Position numbers and translations under genes: made by a program
Source: Choanephora cucurbitarum
Taxonomy: Eukaryota; Mucoromycota; Mucoromycetes; Mucorales; Choanephoraceae
Direction: 5' to 3'
Assembly: GCA_025331435.1 (NCBI GenBank)
Contig: JAIWNI010000017.1
Span: 248,001 to 312,000, forward strand
DNA length: 64,000 nt
The notes under the pieces: model-generated
Database searches by the model: none
Told to the model about the DNA's origin: nothing
What the model saw: only the letters and a program-made list of their open reading frames with translations
In this document: positions 56,929-64,000 of the stretch, one piece after another
How positions within the stretch are numbered: position 1 is the first letter of the stretch
Layout: each line of letters opens with the position of its first letter

Positions 56929-58020
56929 ATGCTCTCAAAATCATCTCATATCTCTTTACAGTTACTTGAACCTACTATCTATGCTGAACAACAATCGGAT
57001 ACCTGCAGTGTCATTCGAGGTACTGTCAATATCACCTTACCGAAATCAATTACCATTCGACACATCTCTGTTCATTTCAGTGGCAAAATGGAAGCAAAGA
57101 GTCATTCACTCGATTACCATAAAAGAAAGACAGTGGCCAATGAACAACTAGTCCTCTTTGATCAGACAACAGCACAATCACCTCTCTTGCTGACTACGGG
57201 CACAACACCCTTTGGATTTGAAATGCAGATTCCCTCAGGCTTACCAGAGTCCATTGAGTGCTCCGATGTCAAAGTGTTCTATCAGGTGACAGCCGTTATG
57301 GAATACACCACCCTTCATCCTGTCTTGAGAAGACCAACCAAATCCAAGGAAGAGACGCGAGAAGATATTCGAGTAGCTCGATTGCCTCAGAAGGGTATCC
57401 TGACAGGCGATACTACCAACTTTATCGATTCCCGTACACATCAATCCACCTGGCTCTGTTATCAACTGTTGGTCGATAAGAAAGCAGTAGCCTTGGGATC
57501 TACTTTACCCATCACTTTCCGATTGTTGCCTACAACTGAATCCCTATCGATTGATCGAATCACAGTTCAGATGCTTGAACGTCGTCATCTTTACCGAGAT
57601 ACAACACATACCACCTATTCTGTCTGTACCATGCCTCCTTGCTGCGATATGGAACAAGAAAAGATACCGACACAACTGTCTGAGGTATGGGAGGGTACTA
57701 TTTATTATCGGGTGCCATGCGGTAAAACAATGGTCCATTCTACTCGACCTTATTCCGAGTTTCATGTGGATCACTGTATTCTTGTCTCCATTGGCTTTTC
57801 TGTGCCTAGTCTGTCCAACAGTCGATTTGGTAACACACGGGTACACAAGTTGATCACATTCAAAGCCAACATTGATGTATTGGATAAAGTGGTGGGTGAT
57901 ATGGATTCACTTGAGTTGCCTTCCTATGATAGTCCTCCTCCCTTTGAAGGTTATGAACAAGTTATTTATGGTGAATATGATCGCAAATTTGTAGAACCAC
58001 CTTCTTATGATGAAATATAA
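56929..58020 (+). CDS. Alpha-arrestin (arrestin-related trafficking adaptor), second copy
   Basis: Intronless gene of 363 aa. The arrestin N domain starts at once ('HISLQLLEPTIYAEQQ', 'VIRGTVNITLPKS', 'ISVHFSGKMEA', 'FGFEMQIPSGLPESIE') and the C domain spans about 165-320 ('ALGSTLPITFRLLP'). The tail carries two PY motifs, LPSY at 330-333 and PPSY at 357-360, only three residues from the end. Role as for the arrestin at 1.6 kb: recruiting an Rsp5/Nedd4 ligase to membrane cargo. The two arrestins differ in length and intron content, so they are not recent duplicates. The last 16 bases of the frame overlap the opposite-strand PPR gene. Confidence 0.82.
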   Translation: MLSKSSHISLQLLEPTIYAEQQSDTCSVIRGTVNITLPKSITIRHISVHFSGKMEAKSHSLDYHKRKTVANEQLVLFDQTTAQSPLLLTTGTTPFGFEMQIPSGLPESIECSDVKVFYQVTAVMEYTTLHPVLRRPTKSKEETREDIRVARLPQKGILTGDTTNFIDSRTHQSTWLCYQLLVDKKAVALGSTLPITFRLLPTTESLSIDRITVQMLERRHLYRDTTHTTYSVCTMPPCCDMEQEKIPTQLSEVWEGTIYYRVPCGKTMVHSTRPYSEFHVDHCILVSIGFSVPSLSNSRFGNTRVHKLITFKANIDVLDKVVGDMDSLELPSYDSPPPFEGYEQVIYGEYDRKFVEPPSYDEI

Positions 58021-60313
58021 TATACCCTTTTATTATTATGTATAAACACGCTTAAACTTTTACTTTGTGCCCGATAAGGATCTTTTGAACATAGCTGAAT
58101 CAATTGTTGTCGATTCTGCTCATCTTCTAATTGAACACATTTGTTATAAAGTGGCATCATATCGCGTAATCGAGGTGAATCTAGTCCAATACGACGCGAT
58201 TCACTTATCAATATACTCATGGCATTTTCTATATCGTCACATCTTTTTCTTATCATAAGTATTTTAAATACGAATTTAATTGGCTCTATTTCTTACCTTC
58301 CTAATGTATTAGCCATTAAGACGGCTAATTGTTGTTGTTGTTGATCTGTCCAGCCTTCTTTGATAGCCAATACATGCTTCTCATTTTCTATTGCTTTTTG
58401 TTCAGATAAGGTGGTACTGGCATGTCCTAATCTTGATCTTTCTTCCAAGAAATCCTGATAGTCTTCCCATACTTTCCAAGCCAAGTCATGTTCTTTTGTC
58501 TTGTAACAGTAATCAAGCATATGAGAGAATGTGAAGCCATCATGGTTGACCTTGTACTGTGCAAACAGCTTATTGTAGATCTTGAGACAGGTAGACATAG
58601 GTTGTTTGTGAGAGACATGGATAGCCAGATAAGCATTCAACAGACCCGATGTTCTCTGGACTGTCTGAGGCATCTGCTTAAATAGCCAATGGACTTCCTG
58701 AATCATCTGTGTTCGTGTGGTAGGTGCTTGCATAGACAATCTATGTCGTTTCAGTTGAGAGAGCAGTAGTTGTTTCCTTTGGCTGACTCTCTACTTTTGT
58801 TTTAGCAGTGGGCTGATAACTAGCATAACACCAAAAGAGGTTTGTGTAGGTATGGTGATCAGGAGAGAGTAGAGAAGTGGTATCTTGCCACATAAAATCC
58901 AGAATACGTCTTGCTTGCACAAGATCCTTTTTACGTGCACAGGCCATCAGAAGGGTATTGAATGTGATCCTATCAGGCGAAAATCCATAACTGGATTGCA
59001 TCTGGTCTAGCAAACTGAAGGCTTCGTCGTAATAATCAGGTCGCTTTGCACAGGCATTGATCAGCACATTGAAGGTGACATCTGTAGGGTAAAGGTGATG
59101 ACCTGCCATGTCTTCAAACAGATTCAAAGCACGCTCTACTTCACCTCGCTTTCATTGGCATTAGTTGGACAAGAGCAAGGCAAATCTAAAGGGGGAAGAT
59201 CTTACCTTGGCACAGGCATGCAGCATGAGTGTGAAACTCACTTCATCTGGTTGATGGTAAGAAAGTCGCATTGAATCAAACACCTCCCATGCTCTATCAA
59301 ACTGGTTGGATTTTAAGCATCCACTGATGAGACTAGAGAAGATAGGCTTTTATAGAGATGAGTTCCTCATGATCGCACAATAATACCTTAAGCCCTTCTG
59401 TTTACCTGAGATGGAATAAGTGACATTTCTTTCATCTTCTCAAACAAGACAAAGGCGTCCTCTAATCGTTTACTGCCTACAAAAGCCTTGATCAATGAAG
59501 CATAGGTATACATGTCTGCCTTCAATCCCATATCGCCTAATCGTTTAAACAGAGAGACCACTTGTTCTAATTGGTTGGTGTTAGCATAAGCATCCATCAA
59601 GTGGTTCACTGCTTTTACACTAGGTGTTAAGTTGTATTTCTATAGAAATCATGTTCAACTCTTTTTTTTCTTTGTATCTGTTGTAGTCAATGATTTACCT
59701 GCATTAAATCAAATGCCTGTTGTGCTTCGTTTGATCTTTTAGCTAAAGCATTAGCATAAATCAGTTGTTCGAAATCCTCTACAGTAAAATCTCGAATGGC
59801 ATTCTTTTGTTGTTCAATCAATGCATTGTCTGATGGTTGTGTAACCGAATTATCGACCAGAGCTGGTGTCGGATTGCCTTCGACAAGTGGACGGGTATCC
59901 AAGAATTTGAAGCGTAATTTTTCTAGATAGTCAGGACTGATTTTCGGTCGAACAGGTGTAGGTGCAGCAAGTTCTTTGTAGATGGCGGCAATCTCTTGAT
60001 CATCGATCTTTTCGAATGGACCTGAAGTCTATTGAAACATGACTTAATCTAACCAGTTCCTCTTTCTCTCTCAAGCACCTTTTCTTATTACCTGCTTTTG
60101 TTTGGATTCTAATTGGTATTTAAGTCGCTTGATCTCTTCTACTACTTTCTTGGTACGATCCTCCTGAAGACCAGATCTATCGAGATCATGAGTGAAATGA
60201 TCTTGTTTAAACTACAGAGTAAAACTATACTTTGTGGCTAAAGTTCTTGATCGGGTAGGTAAAGTGCAAGTGGCTAATCTGGATCGCCCTGAGAGAATAG
60301 TTCGAGACAACAT
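58005..60313 (-). CDS. Mitochondrial pentatricopeptide repeat (PPR) protein, reading frame interrupted
   Basis: Six exons: 60092-60313, 59699-60028, 59406-59639, 59206-59346, 58297-59148 and 58005-58248; introns 48-63 nt. The start 'MLSRTILSGRSRLATC' is basic and Ser-rich, a mitochondrial presequence. From about residue 150 on, PPR units repeat every 35 residues or so ('MNHLMDAYANTNQLEQVVSLFKRL', with related blocks ending 'DEVSFTLMLHACAK', 'VTFNVLINACAK' and 'RITFNTLLMACARK'). PPR proteins bind organelle RNA and control its stability or translation. Two faults appear: an in-frame TAG at 60212-60214 (codon 34), and a frame change within about 58741-58800, where the frame ends at 58741 but the protein resumes in another frame ('RLSMQAPTTRTQM'). 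A 49-nt intron (58781-58829) with a weak donor could also explain the second. Either a pseudogene or sequence errors. Confidence 0.7.
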
Positions 60314-61586
60314 GATTGAAAGAATGTCAAAAAGAGAAATGTAAAAAAAAAAGACCCTTGTGTTGACTTTGCTTTAAGCAATTCAATCTCCGTTTTTTTT
60401 TTTCAATGTAGACCATTGCTGCTTTACTCTCTTGAAAGAGAACAATTGGTTATGATATAAAGTGAATAAAAGAGTAAGAAGGTCTGACTATACTATGTTC
60501 ACTATAACTGACTGTCTATCTCATGACTTGCTTGGTTTTTTGTGAGAGCTTTATTCAATCGCATGCACTATAAAAGAAAAAACTTAGTTGATAGGCACAG
60601 GCTATTATTGTTTGTTTTCTTATTCATAAAGGTATGTGTCTTCTAATATAGTGTCAAGTCATTGACGAGTAATGGTGACCATAAGCAGCCTAGAATAATC
60701 TCCTCTAAATGCTTAACTTCTACTCTGAGATAACTCTTGCTGCCTTATCCAGTCACTATACAAATGACTTTTGTCTATGCTTAATGGCATGCTCTAAAGA
60801 AGATGGACAGGTGTATAATCTTTATGTTGATCTGTTTAATGTCAAACTTTATCGAATCTGATCTAATAAATCCAAAAAAAAAAATAATTCAGTGTCACAT
60901 CAAGAATGATTCATGCTGAGTCCAGATAACACCAATCTAAGCTCAATAGTCTTTTTGTTGGCAAATAGACGCTTGTCAGCCACCCAAAGACCTTATCCTA
61001 ATAAGTAAAATCAGGCAGATACACCTAATGTCCTTAGAAACTATACTTGAGCTAGATGATGATAAAACCTTTTATATAACCATGAACTAGATTCTCTTAG
61101 TGAATCAGACTGTTGGCTTTACTCCTATCTAGATCCAAATCAAGGGCTGCATAAATCGGCATTGTTAACCTGCTTCTTTTTTAGCTTATTCGGTGTTTAT
61201 ATTGACTTAATTACATTTTGATCAATAAAGCAGTTGCCTATGAAAAGAGAAGCTACTTGGCTCGCCTGTTTATGATAGCTAACTGTTGTAGGCTTAATAG
61301 TATGATATGGTCTACCATGCCTGCTAACGCAGGTCGCTTTCTGTTTATTTGTTTATTGCCAAATTTTTTTGAAATAATCAGATAGAGTTAGAAAGTAACG
61401 TTCGTAACTTGTGATTTTATCACTTTGTTTCCAGGTAACGGAAACGGACCAATAAACGTAAAGACAAAGCATTTGTTTCTTTTTTTGGATTCGCTCTCTT
61501 ATTTTTTCCTTTTCTCTTTCTCTCTCTCTCTTTTTGATATAATTTGAAAACGCTTGCTTTTCATTTAGACATAGATATATATAAAA
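60314..61586. other. Divergent intergenic, 1.27 kb
   Basis: Upstream of both the PPR gene (leftward) and PP4R1 (rightward). It is A+T-rich, with a pyrimidine tract at 61480-61535 before PP4R1. No gene or named element was recognised. Confidence 0.45.
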
Positions 61587-64000
61587 ATGGCTGGTAATAA
61601 ACCTTGTGTTGATAAATCTCTATTCAAAAATATCGCTGACAGAATACTTAAGATCTCGGTTTTGATTTTCCCGATGATGAATACGACCAAGATGCTGTAT
61701 TTGAAGAATCGGAGAAAGAAGGATCTACTTCTGTCACTACCTTTTCGGACGCAAATCCTCAGATAGAAGAACAACAAGAACATAACACGATAGAATCAGA
61801 AATTGTTCCTTTTGCTGAATATTCTGCACCACAAGACGATGCCTTAATAAGAGCCATGACAGAAGGTGTGTTTCTTGGTACTTAAATTTTGATAGAAGCT
61901 TATGTCTACTTGTATAGAGCAACATCTAGGTGAAGAACTTGAGGATGAGTTACTGGCAGATGAGAACGTGACACCTATCGAGCGTGTATATGGATTTCGA
62001 GAGAATGATGCCTTAATAAACAGGTAGCGTGACAAAAGGCAAGATTATCGCGTTTATGATACTGATGATGTAATAGACTTCTTTTGGCTAAAGAGTTACC
62101 TGTTGCACTTGAGGAAATAACGCTTTCAGAAGCCATTGAAGATGTATTGCCTATCATGGACAAATTAGCAGTAGATACAGATGATACTGTACGGGAAACA
62201 TTTGCTGGCGAGCTAGATCAAGTTCTATTGTATTTCTATAAGGTCTTGAGACACACATGATATTGGTTATCAGCAACAAACTAATCTGTTTTATTGTATT
62301 ACAGAATGCACCTACTATGTTTTCATCCAAACCTCAAGAAAAGAGCTTTGCACCCTTGATTATTAGATTATTATTAGATCAAAGTACAGGCGTTGCTTCA
62401 CTTGGTCAACAAGCAGTAGTGTCTGTTGTTACTGAGTTACGTGCACTGTCTGATCAGAACTCAGCATATCAACAAGTCATTGATTGTGAAGTGTTTAAGG
62501 GTATTATCGATGGCCTGATGTCGATCATTGACGGCAAGAGAAAATCACCTCGCTTACAAGACGAAGAAGACCAAAATGACATCAACAGAGACGAAGCGCT
62601 ACGGTACCATCGTGTTTCTATTGATGACGACCCAGCCACACGATCTCGTCGACCTTCAACTACGCCTGGTTTTGAATCTTCACTGAACGTTCACCATGCT
62701 TCTGCCTTTGAAGACGAATTTGATCAAGGCGAAATCAGTTTAGCAAAGATCACTTGTATCTCGGTAATATGACACAACCTACCTCACTATAACCAAACCA
62801 ACTCACCTTGTGTTTTCTTTAGTTGATTGCATCTATTGTAGGCGCTTTCGAAGTTGAGAAATGCATTGAGGAATGCTTGCCTATTATCGAAAAGTTAGCT
62901 TCTGATCCGTTATTTTATGTACGAAAGGAAGCTGCAGCTGCTGTTGGTAGCATGGCTTTGGTTGTCGACACCAAAACAGCAGAGGAACGATTGTTACCAT
63001 TGTTCCGTCAGTTTGCTCAGGATCAAGTATGGCATGTACGTCGTTCTTGTATCTTGACATTGCCGCAGATCTGTAGTGTTCTGTCTGAAGAGACAAAGGC
63101 AGAGTTGACAGTCTCAAGTGTAGAGAAATTCCGAAATGACGACTCTCGCAATGTCCGCAATGCCATGGCTGATATTATAGGCGATCTTATCTCTAAATTC
63201 TTGCCTCCTGATTGGGAGCTAACGGGCAAGCCAGGTAATTTGCCTGAACCCCTCTTGCAGTACTTTTTGTCGCTTGGATTGAATGCAAGTAACAACAACA
63301 ATCAGATGCTGAAACTCGAAATCGATCGCACATACATCTGCGCTTACAACTTTCCAGCTGTTGTGTTGACTGCAGGTGCTGATTATTGGAACAGTCATCT
63401 ACGCGATACCTATCTCAACTTGACTAAGGACTATCAGATCAAAGTTCGATGCACTTTTGCTCATTCGCTTCACGACATTGCACGTATCATTGGCCCAGAA
63501 CGAACTGAGCGTGACTTGGTCCAGATTTTTGCGCTCTATCTGATGGATATTGATGATGTCAAACAAGGTGTGTTGGAACATTTAGCTGATTTCCTGGGTA
63601 CATTAGCTGCCAACTCTCGAAACGAATACATTCCTATTTTGCAAGAGGTCTGGGATGGTGTCTCCAACAATTGGCATCTAAGAAATATCCTTGCTGGGCA
63701 ATTGATTGATATCTCTTTGTTATTTGATGCTTCTCATGTTGTAGAATGTATATTGCCCTTAGTTGTTCGTGCCTGTCATGATGAATTTGCTGCTGTTAGA
63801 GAAACAGGTGTCAGCGTCTTCCCTGTTGTGCTGGATGTGGTGAAAAATGCAGTTGAGGAAGATGGAGAATCTCTTTCTCAAGCAGAAGGTTATGGTGATG
63901 ATATTGCTGAAAACAAGCGCAATTATGCATTGGCTTTACTTAGCCATGTCATGGAAAGATTAGACGAATTCGCGCGTTCAGAGAGCTACCGTGGTAGACT
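61587..64000 (+). CDS. Protein phosphatase 4 regulatory subunit 1-like HEAT-repeat protein (3' end beyond window)
   Basis: Exons: 61587-61593 (seven bases), 61653-61865, 61918-62023, 62077-62242, 62305-62763 and 62823 to the window edge; the frame is still open at 64000. The N terminus is acidic ('DLGFDFPDDEYDQDAVFEE'). HEAT repeats follow from 'LPVALEEITLSEAIEDVLPIM' on; characteristic blocks are 'SDPLFYVRKEAAAAVGSMA', 'VWHVRRSCILTLPQIC', 'YNFPAVVLTAGADYW' and 'KVRCTFAHSLHDIARIIGPE'. The 'YNFPAVVLT.G..YW' and 'LHDIA.IIG' blocks point to PPP4R1-like subunits rather than PP2A-A. Such subunits scaffold the PP4 catalytic subunit. An acidic, Ser/Arg linker (about 62540-62760) splits the first repeats. 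Splice phases agree throughout; the fourth intron has a weak donor (GTCTTG). Confidence 0.82.

Overview
This window is nuclear DNA of a filamentous fungus, most likely Mucoromycota (Mucorales-like). The evidence is: A+T-rich, compact genes; many short introns (mostly 47-65 nt, GT-AG, with CTAAC/CTNA-like branch sites); fungal cell-wall and polarity genes (division-2 chitin synthase-like protein, RAX2, KRE9/KNH-like protein, WOPR regulator); and a transposon load (a DIRS-type tyrosine-recombinase retroelement, a decayed Fanzor/TnpB-like gene, a DDE transposase scrap) of the kind seen in this group. No tRNA, rRNA or CRISPR array was recognised. Species and chromosome cannot be told from the sequence.

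Layout. 0.5-3.1 kb: a small tail-anchored PY-motif protein facing an alpha-arrestin. 4.4-8.4 kb: a divergent chitin synthase-like protein. 10.3-15.0 kb: RAX2 polarity marker. 15.2-16.2 kb: exosome subunit RRP41. 16.3-18.9 kb: decayed Fanzor-like gene. 19-29 kb: gene-poor, repeat-scarred DNA with a 9-bp minisatellite and two coding relics. 29.2-30.1 kb: WOPR (Gti1/Pac2) regulator. 31.5-33.4 kb: GT2 glycosyltransferase. 33.9-35.5 kb: ribosomal protein eL24 and a mitochondrial RbfA-like protein, divergent from one promoter. 35.5-37.8 kb: secreted aspartic protease and KRE9/KNH-like protein. 38.6-41.1 kb: SMPD4-like neutral sphingomyelinase. 41.4-45.6 kb: Dnf-type P4 flippase. 46.0-47.1 kb: Pho80/PCL-type cyclin. 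47.7-52.1 kb: full-length DIRS element. 53.3-54.6 kb: LUC7. 55.0-56.6 kb: Gdown1-like candidate closely followed by an ICMT-like methyltransferase. 56.9-58.0 kb: second alpha-arrestin. 58.0-60.3 kb: mitochondrial PPR gene with two reading-frame lesions. 61.6 kb to the end: PP4 regulatory subunit 1 (cut by the window edge).

Themes. Several genes act in cell surface growth and membrane traffic (chitin synthase-like, GT2, RAX2, KRE9-like, P4 flippase, sphingomyelinase, and two arrestins and a membrane protein with PY motifs that should recruit Rsp5/Nedd4 ligases). Others act in RNA handling (RRP41, LUC7, eL24, RbfA-like, PPR, Gdown1-like). The gene order does not look like a dedicated cluster.

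Strongest unusual signals: (1) eL24 can only be read in frame if a one-nucleotide exon (position 34422) is spliced between two ordinary-sized introns; (2) a DIRS element with perfect inverted termini and internal complementary region, plus an open frame of about 4 kb overlapping gag and RT; (3) a Fanzor-like relic; (4) a chitin synthase-like protein lacking the EDR and QRRRW catalytic motifs; (5) several genes whose first coding exon is only 3-7 nt.
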